From Methylomagnum ishizawai (lineage in GTDB: Bacteria > Pseudomonadota > Gammaproteobacteria > Methylococcales > Methylococcaceae): a stretch of 64,000 nt of DNA. Below, in pieces: positions 8,394-17,680 of this stretch. Position 1 is the stretch's first letter. Every line of letters begins with the position of its first letter. The stretch is from assembly GCF_900155475.1 (NCBI RefSeq), contig NZ_FXAM01000001.1:4102881-4166880 (forward strand), read 5' to 3'. The translations under genes and the position numbers were made by a program. A model generated the notes under the pieces. The model was not told where the DNA came from and did not search any database. It saw nothing but the letters and a program-made list of their open reading frames with translations.

Positions 8394-11090
8394 CTAGGGC
8401 ATGGGCTTGGCCTGGGTGATCGGGAAAATGGCCGCGTTCGCGGCCCGTATCCGTTTGCTGTAGGTCTTTTCAGCCTTGGGAACGGACGCGGTGCCGATGT
8501 TCAAGCCCTCGTCGATGAATTCCATGGTCCGTTGCCCGCCCGAGGTCTGGCCGATACGCACTTTGCGTAGCTGCGCGACCTGGCCCGGTAGCCGCTTGCC
8601 GTTATAGGCGGCTTGCCCATTCTGGAAAGCCTGGGTGGCCGTCCCCGTGGACGCAGTGGCGGACAGGGCACCGCTGGCGGCCTGCGCCTGGGTTGCCGGT
8701 TTCGCGCTGGCGAACCAATCGGTGGGCAGATAGGCATAATCCCAATAATAGGAAAGATTATCCTCGTCCGATTCCTGCACCACGTTCTCCTCGTCCACCG
8801 ACAAAGCCACGTAATAAATCCCCGCCTGAATCTTGTTGGAATTCTCGTCGTAGTTCACATTGAACGGCAAGGGCGGCGGGTTGGAAAAATCATCGCGGGA
8901 AACCGCCTGGTTCGGAGCCAAGTCCTGGCCAATCGTATCGCTCGCCACCACCCAATAACCGCCGGAGAAATCGATCAACTCCAGCTTGACCGTCCAACCG
9001 CCCGGCGCGGTCTGGGCACCGTAGTTGTAGATATCGTAGCTCAGGTAAGCCTCACCGGCGCTATCCCAATAGGTATACCAGTTATCGATATAAAGATCGG
9101 GCAAACCATTAGTCAGAGGGACGGCACTTTCACCGACGGAAACATTATTATCCTCGTTGGTTTCCGGTATCTCGTTGAGATCGTCCACCAAGAGGGCCAG
9201 ATAATAATCGCCGGGTTCGATACGGGTGGGAAGCTGGAATTCGATACCATTGCCCTCGGCGATTTTGCGGTAGGCGCTTTCGCCGGTTTTGAGATCGAAG
9301 GGGATGGGCTCGTAGACCAGATAGAGATCGCTGGCGTTGATGACGCGGTCCTTGGACAGCATCAGGCTGACATTGGCCGCGCCTTCCGCCACCGTGGCCT
9401 GGCCGCCGTTCGAGACCTCCCATTCCAGTTGGCCGCTGCCGCCCAGGGTATAGCCCGTCACCTGCACATTCCAGCCATTGATCTGCAAATCGGCCAGCTC
9501 GCTGGCGGGCAGGGGCGGCACCGGATCGGGTGTCGGGGTAATATCGCCGTCGGGCGCGTCGTCCATCACCCACATTTGGAAAATGATGCCCTTATCGCGG
9601 ATGAAGTCGTAAGGCATCCAGAAAAAGCCCTGATCACCCCAGCCCGTGCCCCAGGAATTGATGACTTTGATGGCCCCGCCATAGCGGTTGTTGTCGTAAC
9701 CCACGGCGGTCACGGCGTGCAAGCCGTGCGGCCCGTTGTTGCTGCCGGCGTCGGAGTTGTAGACCGAATCCGTCCCTTGCAGATGGTAGAACTGGTCGTA
9801 GACCTTGATCCCCAACACCACCGGGCGGCGCTGGGCCAGCGCGGCTTTCAGACCTTGCAGGTCTTCCACCCGCTTGTAATCCAAACCCTTGAATTTCGGC
9901 CCTTCCTCCAACGCCGCCAGATCGGGCTGGGTCCAGTAATCCCGATCCGAATAAGGCATGGTGGCCAGCGTGGCCGCGCCCTTGCCCGCCGCCGGTCCCT
10001 GGCCGATCACCACATCCAGCGCGTCGTAAATCTGCGAGCCGTTGTCCTCGCCGCCGTTGATCTGGTTGTAGAGATAGGCCGGGCTGAACAAATGCGCGAC
10101 CGTATCGAGCGACCAGCCCAATTCCACTTCTTCCTGATAGCTCTTCAAGGCATAGGCCACGGCCCAGGCCACGCAACTGCCTTGCTGACCCTGGTCGCCG
10201 GGCAGCGGGAAGCTGGGGCTGAGGTCCACCGAAGGCGGTTCGGTGGGCGCGGTACCGGTCGAGCCGTAGACATTGGTGGAAAGATGGGAGCTGTCGTAGC
10301 CGGAATAGGTCTTGCCGTCGAGGGTCTGCCCGCCGGTGCCCTTGTCGCCGTTGTCGGGCTGGACCAGGATTTGCACTTCGGCCTCGGGGCTGAACAACCG
10401 GCCATCGCTGACCCGGTAGGGCAATGTGAGGGTGCCTTGGAATCCGGCGGCGAAAGCGACATAGAGCAACCCGGTTTTGGAATCGACGTAGGCGCTGGTA
10501 TAGCCGGTGCCCTGGGCGGGCGCGGTCAATTCATAGCTCAGGGTGTCGTTGTCGGGATCACTGCCCGAGAGTTGCAATTGCAGATAGGGCACCGCCGAGT
10601 CGGCGGTCTGGCTCAGGGCGTGGGCGGTGGGGGCGCGGTTGGCGGTGGCCACGACGACGCTGATATTGGCGCTGTTGTTGGCGGGGTTGGAATCGCGTTT
10701 GGCCGATTTCACGCTGGCGCTACTGTCCAGCCCGCCCTCGGCCTGCGGCGTCACCAGGATCGACCAGGCCGCGCTGGTGCCGGGCCGCAGCCGCTTGAGC
10801 TTGCAGGTGATACGGTGTTGGCGGCGGGCCTTGGGGCTGGCGAAGCGGCAACCGGGCGAAGCCGATCTGAACACCGCCCCGGCAGGCAAGGTATCGGTCA
10901 GCACCACGCCCAGGGCGGCTTTGGGACCGGGATTGGCGACGGTCAGCGCATAGGTCAGGTTTTCACCCACCGCGACCGGATTGGGGGTGGCCTCCAGGGT
11001 CAAGGCGAGGTCGGCACCCGTGGCCCCGCCGGGCAGCCAAGGCAGGGTCAACAGGGCCAGCAGCAAACGTGGGTTCATCGCTTTGTTCAT
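8394..11090 (-). CDS. Secreted multidomain papain-like (C1A) cysteine protease
   Basis: An 898-residue exported protein. After a signal peptide come a DUF11-type repeat (residues ~30-125), a cadherin-like beta domain (~150-240), a papain-fold peptidase (~295-530) and two CARDB-like adhesion domains (~540-840). Catalytic residues are visible: C306 in QQGSCVAWAVAYAL, His in HGLHAVTAVGYD and Asn in INSWGTGWGDQGFF. AAGGAGGA precedes the ATG. It could process surface proteins or act outside the cell. It lies downstream of the MoxR/DUF58 pair on the same strand. Confidence 0.88.
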   Translation of the reverse strand: MNKAMNPRLLLALLTLPWLPGGATGADLALTLEATPNPVAVGENLTYALTVANPGPKAALGVVLTDTLPAGAVFRSASPGCRFASPKARRQHRITCKLKRLRPGTSAAWSILVTPQAEGGLDSSASVKSAKRDSNPANNSANISVVVATANRAPTAHALSQTADSAVPYLQLQLSGSDPDNDTLSYELTAPAQGTGYTSAYVDSKTGLLYVAFAAGFQGTLTLPYRVSDGRLFSPEAEVQILVQPDNGDKGTGGQTLDGKTYSGYDSSHLSTNVYGSTGTAPTEPPSVDLSPSFPLPGDQGQQGSCVAWAVAYALKSYQEEVELGWSLDTVAHLFSPAYLYNQINGGEDNGSQIYDALDVVIGQGPAAGKGAATLATMPYSDRDYWTQPDLAALEEGPKFKGLDYKRVEDLQGLKAALAQRRPVVLGIKVYDQFYHLQGTDSVYNSDAGSNNGPHGLHAVTAVGYDNNRYGGAIKVINSWGTGWGDQGFFWMPYDFIRDKGIIFQMWVMDDAPDGDITPTPDPVPPLPASELADLQINGWNVQVTGYTLGGSGQLEWEVSNGGQATVAEGAANVSLMLSKDRVINASDLYLVYEPIPFDLKTGESAYRKIAEGNGIEFQLPTRIEPGDYYLALLVDDLNEIPETNEDNNVSVGESAVPLTNGLPDLYIDNWYTYWDSAGEAYLSYDIYNYGAQTAPGGWTVKLELIDFSGGYWVVASDTIGQDLAPNQAVSRDDFSNPPPLPFNVNYDENSNKIQAGIYYVALSVDEENVVQESDEDNLSYYWDYAYLPTDWFASAKPATQAQAASGALSATASTGTATQAFQNGQAAYNGKRLPGQVAQLRKVRIGQTSGGQRTMEFIDEGLNIGTASVPKAEKTYSKRIRAANAAIFPITQAKPMP

Positions 11091-11206
11091 CCTATCCTCC
11101 TTGGTTGTAAAAGCTTGATCCTAGCGATGCGCCCGGCCCTGGCGGACCGGGAAGGCGGAAACCCAAGCCGGTGGCGGGGCTTGCGGCAACCGGGTCGCGT
11201 TATCGT

Positions 11207-12064
11207 CTAGGACGGCGGCGCGACCCCGGAGACGAAATAGCGCGTCATGGCGTCGGCGTCGAACTGGTCGGCCAGGAAAAACGGCTCGCGCCCCCGATAG
11301 GCGCATAACCGGATCAACGCCTCGCGGCGGGCCGCGAACGCGGCCCGGAACCGCTCCCGGAGCGCCGGACGCATCAACAAACGCCGCCGCGCTCCGGTTT
11401 CCGGGTCTTCGATAGCCACCAGCCCGAATTGTGGCAGCCGCTGGTATTCGGCGCTATCCCACACCACCACCGGCACCACATCGTGCCGCACCAGCGCATC
11501 CAGCAGCCCTTCGGCCCAAGCCAGCGGGAAATGGAAATCCGAGACCAAAAACACCAGCGCCCGCCGTTTGCCCAGGTGCGGCGCGGCTTCCAACAATCCC
11601 CCGGCGGAACGACCCGTCGGCGTGAAATCCTTCAGCCGGGCTTCGAGTTCCGGCCCCGCGCCCTTGTGGAAGCGGCAGGGCAGGCACAGTTCCCAGCGGA
11701 TACCCTCGTCGCAACCGATGAACCCGAACCCATCGCCGCTCCGGTAGGCGGAATAGGCGCAAGCGGCAGCGAACCGGGCGAGCAGATCGAGCTTGGCGGC
11801 GCTACCCCGGAACCCCATCGAGGCGGAAAGATCGGCCAGTACATAAACCGGAATGGAACAGCGCTGACGGAAAGTGCGGGTCAATAATTGCCCGAACGGA
11901 TCGCGCAGGCTGGCGCGGAAATCGAGATGGCGCGGATCGGGATGGGCCAGGAACGGCGCATGGCCCGCGAATTCGTGGCCGCCGCCGAAACGGGCACCGA
12001 CATGGCCGCCCGGATGCAAGCCCGCCGTGCGCCAACCGACGGCATAATGGAATTCCGGGATCAC
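11207..12064 (-). CDS. DUF58 protein (von Willebrand A-like), MoxR partner
   Basis: A 285-residue protein starting GTG at 12062-12064, which overlaps the moxR stop as GTGA; longer upstream frames are shadows. The N-terminal half has the DUF58 pattern, and the vWA-like region begins PVYVLADLSASMGF, with the metal-site DxSxS form. DUF58 proteins act with MoxR AAA ATPases to mature metalloenzymes or envelope complexes; the coupling here supports such a pair. In methylotrophs the equivalent pair is MxaR/MxaS, but no mxa genes are nearby. Confidence 0.85.
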   Translation of the reverse strand: MIPEFHYAVGWRTAGLHPGGHVGARFGGGHEFAGHAPFLAHPDPRHLDFRASLRDPFGQLLTRTFRQRCSIPVYVLADLSASMGFRGSAAKLDLLARFAAACAYSAYRSGDGFGFIGCDEGIRWELCLPCRFHKGAGPELEARLKDFTPTGRSAGGLLEAAPHLGKRRALVFLVSDFHFPLAWAEGLLDALVRHDVVPVVVWDSAEYQRLPQFGLVAIEDPETGARRRLLMRPALRERFRAAFAARREALIRLCAYRGREPFFLADQFDADAMTRYFVSGVAPPS

Positions 12065-13113
12065 GGCGCGGCCACCCGGCCCAGGATGCCCGCCATCAAT
12101 TCGCCGATCACGGCCTCGCGGCGCAGTTCGTAGACCGGGGCGAGGAACACCCGGTGCGCCGTGGTCTCGACGAACACCCGCTGGATATCCTCCGGCAGCA
12201 GATAATCGCGCCCGTCCAGCCAAGCCGCCACCCGCGCCGCCCGCATCATCATGCTCATGCCGCGGGGACTGGCCCCGGCCAGGATCAATTGGTCCATCTG
12301 CACACCGTCCAGCCTCACGCCGTAATCCTGGGGCTTGCGGGTGGCCTGCCAGAGATCGAGCGCGTAGCGTTGCAGGGTCGGGCTGGCCTGGATGCCGTTC
12401 TGGATGGCGCGGGCGATATCGGGAATCTCGCGGTGGGCCAGGACGCCGGGCCGGACGTTCTCGATCAGCCGGTCCACATCGTGGAACCGCGGCTCGAACA
12501 TCAGGGCCAGCCGCAGATCGGGATCGTCCGGCGTCTCGATATGCAGTTCCATCATGAAGCGGTCGCGGGCCGCCGAGGGCATCTCGAAGGTTTCCTCCTT
12601 CTCCACCCGGTTGCGGTCGGCGAACACCTGGAGATAGGGAAACACCTGCTCGCGGTTGAAAGCCGTGACGCTACGCTCCGCCATCACCCGCAACAACAGC
12701 GAATGCACCTGGGGCCGGGCGCGGTTGACCTCGTTGAAGAAGAACACCGACAGGCTTTCCCCGTGCTTGAGGATGGGGCCGGGATCGACCCTGGGCTTGC
12801 CTTGCTCGTCGATATAGGTGTGGTAGACCAGATCGTTGGGCATCAGGTCGATGGTGCCCTCGATGCGCTCGTAAACCCCGCCCAAACCCCGCGCCACCGC
12901 CCGCAGCAAGGTGGTCTTCCCCACCCCGACATCGCCTTCCAGCATCACATGGCCGCGGGCGAAGACCGCGACGGTGATCTGGCGCACGGCGTGGTCGAGT
13001 CCCACCACGGCCTTATGGATTTCGCGCTCGAACGCCAGGGCGCGGTCGCGCCATTCGGCGAGCAGGCGGTCTTTGTCGAAGCTGGGATTCGGATTCGGTT
13101 CGGCGGCTGGCAT
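12061..13113 (-). CDS. MoxR-family AAA+ ATPase (divergent)
   Basis: A 350-residue AAA+ ATPase of the MoxR group, thought to act as a chaperone for complex assembly. Walker A is GDVGVGKTT. The Walker B position reads FFFNEVNRA, with Asn where many AAA+ proteins have Asp, and the sensor-1 region (ADRNRVEKEETFEMPSAARDRF in short) lacks the common QNP. The Arg-finger and lid region (AGASPRGMSMMMRAARVAAWLDGR) is normal. It is translationally coupled to the DUF58 gene. Divergence from standard MoxR suggests a special client. Confidence 0.88.
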   Translation of the reverse strand: MPAAEPNPNPSFDKDRLLAEWRDRALAFEREIHKAVVGLDHAVRQITVAVFARGHVMLEGDVGVGKTTLLRAVARGLGGVYERIEGTIDLMPNDLVYHTYIDEQGKPRVDPGPILKHGESLSVFFFNEVNRARPQVHSLLLRVMAERSVTAFNREQVFPYLQVFADRNRVEKEETFEMPSAARDRFMMELHIETPDDPDLRLALMFEPRFHDVDRLIENVRPGVLAHREIPDIARAIQNGIQASPTLQRYALDLWQATRKPQDYGVRLDGVQMDQLILAGASPRGMSMMMRAARVAAWLDGRDYLLPEDIQRVFVETTAHRVFLAPVYELRREAVIGELMAGILGRVAAP

Positions 13114-13164
13114 GGAGGCTATCGGCGGGTGGCGGTCGGGACGGATAGTTTAGCGCCCAACAAC

Positions 13165-13188
13165 AAAAACCCCGCATCAGCGGGGTTT
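13165..13188 (-). terminator. Rho-independent terminator
   Basis: A perfect 9-bp stem (13167-13175 with 13180-13188) and a 4-base loop. Read on the minus strand it ends in five T residues. It lies 28 bases after the stop of the 13216-13545 gene and before moxR, so it separates the two transcription units. Confidence 0.85.
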
Positions 13189-13215
13189 CGCGGGGTCCGG
13201 GCCGGAAGGCGGGCT

Positions 13216-13545
13216 TCAGGCTTTGGAGGCCGGGCTGGGAATCAGATCGTCGAAGCGCTTGACTTGGTCCTGGCCGAAGTAGATCAATTGCAGGCCGATA
13301 TCGAGCAGCAATTGGTGCAGCTTGGTGAACTTGTAGATGCTGTACACCAGATAGCCCAGGGCCGCGATGCCAATCCCCCCGGCGACCGCCACCGGCAGGC
13401 CCAGTCCCTGGAACAGATGGATGATCTGGAACATGACATCCAAAGGCAGGACCAACAGCACGCCGAAATAGACCAGCATCATGAAGGTGAACATCACAAA
13501 AACGATGAACTTGAAGACCTTCGCCAGAATCGCTTCTGTTTTCAT
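13216..13545 (-). CDS. Small integral membrane protein, unknown function
   Basis: A 109-residue protein with hydrophobic segments at about residues 10-35, 52-70 and a weaker third one, and a polar C-terminal tail (GQDQVKRFDDLIPSP). GAGGA precedes the ATG. I do not recognise a family. It has its own terminator downstream. Upstream lies an extended -10 and an orphan hairpin with a T-tract, which may form an attenuating leader. Confidence 0.65.
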   Translation of the reverse strand: MKTEAILAKVFKFIVFVMFTFMMLVYFGVLLVLPLDVMFQIIHLFQGLGLPVAVAGGIGIAALGYLVYSIYKFTKLHQLLLDIGLQLIYFGQDQVKRFDDLIPSPASKA

Positions 13546-13631
13546 GGATAGATTTTCCTCTTATGGGTTCAATGCGATGGAGTCGGGAATTCTGGAATAG
13601 CGGCCAGCGGCGGGCGGAAACCTGTCCCCCG

Positions 13632-13662
13632 GAAAAACAAAAAGCCGTGGCGTTCCCGGCTT
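13632..13662 (-). terminator. Orphan terminator-like hairpin in leader
   Basis: The stem AAGCCG/CGGCTT (13642-13647, 13657-13662) is followed on the minus strand by TTTTGTTTTT. No minus-strand gene ends just upstream of it. With the promoter-like site at 13692-13700 it would end a transcript of about 55 bases, or attenuate transcription of the 13216-13545 gene. Confidence 0.45.
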
Positions 13663-13691
13663 CCTGGATTGGGGCTATTCAAAACCGGGGC

Positions 13692-13700
13692 ATTCTAGCA
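13692..13700 (-). promoter_or_regulatory. Extended -10 promoter candidate
   Basis: TGCTAGAAT on the minus strand fits an extended -10 (TGn plus TAGAAT). No good -35 is seen at 17 bases. The predicted start is near 13685, about 140 bases before the small membrane protein gene. Confidence 0.4.
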
Positions 13701-13910
13701 CAAGGCATGTCCCCGGATGCCCGGAAGCCCCTGGGAAAAGACCGTTTCCCGCGATGAGCGATACGGGGGCCGGGGTGTTGCCGGACCTGAACGCCGACCC
13801 TGGGCCGGGACGGCGGAAGCCTGGGGATTTTGACCTAAAATGGCCGTTTCCCCGGACCCCAACCGACCTGGGTCCGCCGTGTCTCCCAACATCCAACACC
13901 CCCTCCTCCC

Positions 13911-15842
13911 ATGACCGACCTTCAACGCATATTCGAACAATACCAACAGGGCACGCTCGATCTCGACGGTTTGCGGCGGGCCGTGGGCCTTTACGCGGAG
14001 CGCGGGGCGGAAGCCCGGAGCGCACTGGCCATCCGGTTGCACGCCGAATATTCGGCGGGGCGCTTGACGGCGTCCGCCTACTTCGCCTTGGAACCCTGGG
14101 CGCGCGGCGGCGCGGACCCGGCGGCACCGACGGTGGTGGTGGGCGACGCGCTGGACGAAGACCGCACCTTCGCGCTGGGTTTGGCCGAAGCCACCCTGGT
14201 GGTCGGCGGCCCGCCAGACGATGCGCCGACCCTGGTGGTCGGCGCTCCGGGAAACGATGACGCGACCCTGTTGGTTGCCGCCGCGGAACCGACCGTGGTG
14301 GTTGGTACCCGTCTGGACGACATGCCCTCCCCGGCCCACGCCGAGGCGGATAGCCCCCGGATCGCGCCCGATCCGGCGGGCGACGATCCAACCTGGGCGC
14401 TGCCCCTGGCCGAGGCCACGCTGGCGGTGGGGAACCCCGACGACGCCACGGCGGTGGCGGGTCATTCCGCCAGTCCCACGCCACCGCCAGCCCTCCCCAA
14501 GCACCGCACCGAAGCCACCTACGGCACCCAGGCCGCCACCCGCGCCCAACCCCACCCCACACCCCGCGCCGACCGGCCCTTGCAAATCGGCATGATGCTG
14601 AAAGAGCGCTTCGTGCTGGAAGAAGTGATCGGCGGCGGCGGCATGGGCACGGTGTTCAAGGCGCTGGATATGCGCAAAAGCGAAGCCCGCGACCGCGAAC
14701 CCTATGTGGCGCTCAAGGTGCTGAACCCCGAATTCCGCGACAACCCCATCGCCTTGATCGCCTTGCAACGCGAGACCAAACGGGCGCAGACGCTATCCCA
14801 TCCCAACATCATCAATGTGTTCGACTTCGACCGCGACGGCGGCCATGTCTTCATGTCGATGGAATATCTCGATGGCCGCCCACTCAACCAGATGATCCGG
14901 GAAACACCCGGCGGGATGCCGTTCAAACAGGCTTGGCCACTGATCCGGGCCATGGCCGACGCGCTGGGTTACGCCCATAGCAAGGACGTAGTGCATTCCG
15001 ATTTCAAACCGGGCAATGTGTTCCTGGACAGCCATGGCGAGGTGCGGGTGTTGGATTTCGGCATCGCCTGCGCGGCGGGCCGGGTAGAGAAGGCGGGCGC
15101 GGACGCCACCATCTTCAACGCCCGCGACCTGGGGGCGCTGACCCCGGCCTATGCCAGTTTGGAGATGATCCAGCGCCAAGACCCCGATCCCCGCGACGAT
15201 TTGTACGCCCTGGGCTGCGTCGCCTACGAATTGCTGACCGGGAAACATCCCTACGGCAAGCTGGCCGCCGACAAGGCCTTGGAATTGAACATACAGGCCA
15301 AGCCGGTGCCGGGGCTGAACCGCAAGCAATGGCGCGGCTTGCAGCGGGCCATCGCCTTGAAGCGGGAAGACCGGGTGGCTTCCGCCGCCGAGTTCATCAA
15401 GGATTTACAGGTACGCACGCCCGCGTTCTACGCCTTGTGGACGCTGGCCCTGGTGGCGGCGGGCAGCAGTGGGGCCAGTGTTTATTTCAGCCTGTTCGCG
15501 CCCCAGGAAACGCCCAAGGTGGCGGTCCAGCTCAGCGAGGACCAGCGCCAGCAAATCGCCGACCTGCTGGAATTGGCCGCCATCCATTACGAGGTCGGCT
15601 ATCTGACCGCGCCGACCGGGAGCAATGCCCTCTGGGCCTATCAGGAGGTGTTGAAGATCGACCCCTACAACGGCGACGCCGTCAAGGGCTTGAGGAAGAT
15701 CGCCGACGCCCAGGAACAGGCGGCGTGGCAGGCGTTCGAGCAGGGCAATAGCGCCGAGAGCTTGAAGAAGGTGGTGGATGGCCTGGAGGCGGTGCCGGAC
15801 CATCCGGGGTTGGTGGCTTTGCGGAAGAAGTTGGAGCGGTGA
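13911..15842 (+). CDS. Membrane Ser/Thr protein kinase with Thr-Val repeat region
   Basis: A 643-residue Hanks-type kinase. Residues ~1-65 form a small helical domain. Residues ~70-185 carry short repeats ending in TVVVG, TLVVG, TLLVA or TLAVG, spaced about 15-20 residues. The kinase domain (~230-490) has P-loop GGGGMGTVF, Lys 268 in VALKVL, the catalytic loop as HSDFKPGN (H362) instead of HRDLKPxN, and DFG at D382. A membrane segment lies at ~505-525, followed by a TPR-like tail. The repeats could be autophosphorylation or FHA docking sites. It stands alone, convergent with the DUF839 gene. Confidence 0.88.
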   Translation: MTDLQRIFEQYQQGTLDLDGLRRAVGLYAERGAEARSALAIRLHAEYSAGRLTASAYFALEPWARGGADPAAPTVVVGDALDEDRTFALGLAEATLVVGGPPDDAPTLVVGAPGNDDATLLVAAAEPTVVVGTRLDDMPSPAHAEADSPRIAPDPAGDDPTWALPLAEATLAVGNPDDATAVAGHSASPTPPPALPKHRTEATYGTQAATRAQPHPTPRADRPLQIGMMLKERFVLEEVIGGGGMGTVFKALDMRKSEARDREPYVALKVLNPEFRDNPIALIALQRETKRAQTLSHPNIINVFDFDRDGGHVFMSMEYLDGRPLNQMIRETPGGMPFKQAWPLIRAMADALGYAHSKDVVHSDFKPGNVFLDSHGEVRVLDFGIACAAGRVEKAGADATIFNARDLGALTPAYASLEMIQRQDPDPRDDLYALGCVAYELLTGKHPYGKLAADKALELNIQAKPVPGLNRKQWRGLQRAIALKREDRVASAAEFIKDLQVRTPAFYALWTLALVAAGSSGASVYFSLFAPQETPKVAVQLSEDQRQQIADLLELAAIHYEVGYLTAPTGSNALWAYQEVLKIDPYNGDAVKGLRKIADAQEQAAWQAFEQGNSAESLKKVVDGLEAVPDHPGLVALRKKLER

Positions 15843-15942
15843 GGGTCCGGTTGGAGACCATAGCGGGCGGCAAGGCCGGCGTTCCGGCCCCCGCCCGGAC
15901 GGAGCCGCCTCCGGCGGGACAGGCCGGACGCGGCTTTGGGGT

Positions 15943-17397
15943 TTACCTCAAGCCCGGAACCTTGAAGCCGGTGATCTTGATCAGGTCGTCGGTCCCGAAA
16001 CCGTCATATGCCGGCATATTGGTGTCGTCCGAGTGCTGGATGGACACGAAGGCGGTGGAGCCATCGCCGATGAAGATGAAGCCGGTGGGTTCGGCCTTGG
16101 TATCCTTCACGGACAGGATTTTGGCGCAACCATCGGTCTTGATGTCGCGGTCGGCACCGTCCGGCAAACAGGCGAAGATGTCGCCGTTGTCATGGTCTTC
16201 CACCACGTATAGGTTGCCGGTGCGCGGCTGGAAGTCCAGGTTGTCGAAGGAATTGAAATCGGTGTCGCCTTCGACGAAGCGGTTGACGACAGTGGTGCGG
16301 CCCGTGGTGTTGAGCGGGTTGCTGTCCACGGCGCAAACGACCTCGGAGTAGTTCTTGCCGCCTTCGTTGCCGGTATCGGTCCAACAAACGCGGACCGCGG
16401 CGGGCACGCTGGGATTGCTGTAACGGATATCCTGGTGCAGGTCTTCCGGGCGGTAATAGCCGGTGGCGCCCTTGGTATCGGCTTCGCCGCGGGCGTTGGC
16501 GGCGGCGACCTCGATCCAGCCGGCATTGCCGATTTCGCAACCCTGGCCGAACTGCGTCCCGGTGGTGCAGGAAACCTGCATGGCGTAGACCTTGCCATCG
16601 ACCAGCGGGGAATCGTTCAGGTCGGCGATGTTGCCGACCACGCCACGCGGGGCGGTGGGGATGAACTTGAAGATCGCGCCGCCATCGACATCGGGGGCGG
16701 CGGTGCCCGGACGCAGTTCGTCGCCCGCGATGATCACGCCGGTCGGCAGCACAGCCAGGCCTTCCCAGGCCATGGTCGGCAGGGCGGTGCGTTTGACGAT
16801 ATTGCCGGCGGTCGGACCGGAGATGGTGCCAGCGGCGCGGTTGGTCACGGTGTTTTCGGTCGTGGCCAGCGGCTTGATGATTTCGTAGGCGCCGCCATCG
16901 TCGGTTTCCTCGGTGGCGAGGATGGTGCCCCACGGGGTGCGGCGGATACCGTCGCAGCCATCCATGCCGCGCAGCAGGGTATCGACCTGGCCGGTGATCA
17001 GGTTGATGCGTTGCACGGACGGGTTCATCTTGCCATTGGGCAGGGTTTCCAGATCGCTCTCGACACAGGTGATGAGGTGGCTCGGGGCCTTGTCGTTCGG
17101 CCAGAACGCCATCATGTCGGTATGGTTGGCGGCGTTGCGGGTGACATATTCGACGGTCAGGCCATCGGCCGCGGCGATCTGGTCGGCGGCGGACTGGCTT
17201 GGATTGCGGTAGCCCGTGCTAGGCGTGACCGGAGCGGTGGACGCCAGCGGCGCGTTGACACCGAACAGGGCCGGCGCACGGTTGGCCATCTGGGTCTCGA
17301 CGTATTTGCCGAAATCGAAGGCGGAGGCCAGGTTGGGAAGCGCGACGCCCGAGGCCAGCGCGGCGGCGATGGCCACGCGAATGGTGATAGCTTTCAT
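15943..17397 (-). CDS. DUF839 / PhoX-like exported protein
   Basis: A 484-residue protein with a Sec signal peptide (cleavage near ASA-FD, residue ~26) and the DUF839 pattern of PhoX-type phosphatase relatives: HTDMMAFWPN, CDGIRRTPWGTILATEE, WEGLAVLPTGVIIAGDE, GATGYYRPEDL and YVVEDHDNGDIFACLPDG. PhoX enzymes are calcium/iron phosphatases exported by Tat; here I see no twin-Arg motif, so localisation may differ, and the substrate is unknown. The protein is complete and flanked by non-coding DNA on both sides, so it is probably monocistronic. Confidence 0.8.
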   Translation of the reverse strand: MKAITIRVAIAAALASGVALPNLASAFDFGKYVETQMANRAPALFGVNAPLASTAPVTPSTGYRNPSQSAADQIAAADGLTVEYVTRNAANHTDMMAFWPNDKAPSHLITCVESDLETLPNGKMNPSVQRINLITGQVDTLLRGMDGCDGIRRTPWGTILATEETDDGGAYEIIKPLATTENTVTNRAAGTISGPTAGNIVKRTALPTMAWEGLAVLPTGVIIAGDELRPGTAAPDVDGGAIFKFIPTAPRGVVGNIADLNDSPLVDGKVYAMQVSCTTGTQFGQGCEIGNAGWIEVAAANARGEADTKGATGYYRPEDLHQDIRYSNPSVPAAVRVCWTDTGNEGGKNYSEVVCAVDSNPLNTTGRTTVVNRFVEGDTDFNSFDNLDFQPRTGNLYVVEDHDNGDIFACLPDGADRDIKTDGCAKILSVKDTKAEPTGFIFIGDGSTAFVSIQHSDDTNMPAYDGFGTDDLIKITGFKVPGLR

Positions 17398-17680
17398 GAG
17401 GCAGCCTTTATTCTTTCAAAAATTAACGGACTAGAAGGAACGCCCTCCGTAGGGAAGGTCCAGCCCATGCTATTGCCCTGTCTTTACAGGCGGGCTGCGG
17501 TTTCGTTAAGAATCGGCAGCGGCGGTGTGCGCCGGGATGCCTTTGTGGCTTCGACCCCGCCCAGCCATGGAGACCGGGAACCGGCTTAATCGGGCGCGCC
17601 CCACCTGTCGCCCTGGCATGTCCCCGCTCCCCGGATTCAGCCCCCATTCATCCCAACCGGCGACAATGCCGCCCCAGACC

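Larger units (their letters stand above)
13546..13910. other. Non-coding region between small membrane protein and kinase
   Basis: There is no convincing gene in these 365 bases. The left half holds an extended -10 and terminator-like hairpin on the minus strand, listed separately. The right half, before the kinase start at 13911, is C-rich, and I see no clear promoter in it. Confidence 0.5.

Noticed and set aside
8613-11210. An 865-codon plus-strand open frame opposite the protease gene
   Set aside because: It is a GC-rich antisense shadow; the minus strand codes for clear protease motifs with a signal peptide and a ribosome site.
11207-13113. Methanol dehydrogenase maturation genes mxaR/mxaS
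   Set aside because: The family fits, but no mxaF, mxaJ or other mxa gene is in the window, so the names were not assigned.
15843-15942. Terminator between the kinase and DUF839 genes
   Set aside because: GC-rich with only short pairings and no T-tract; not convincing.
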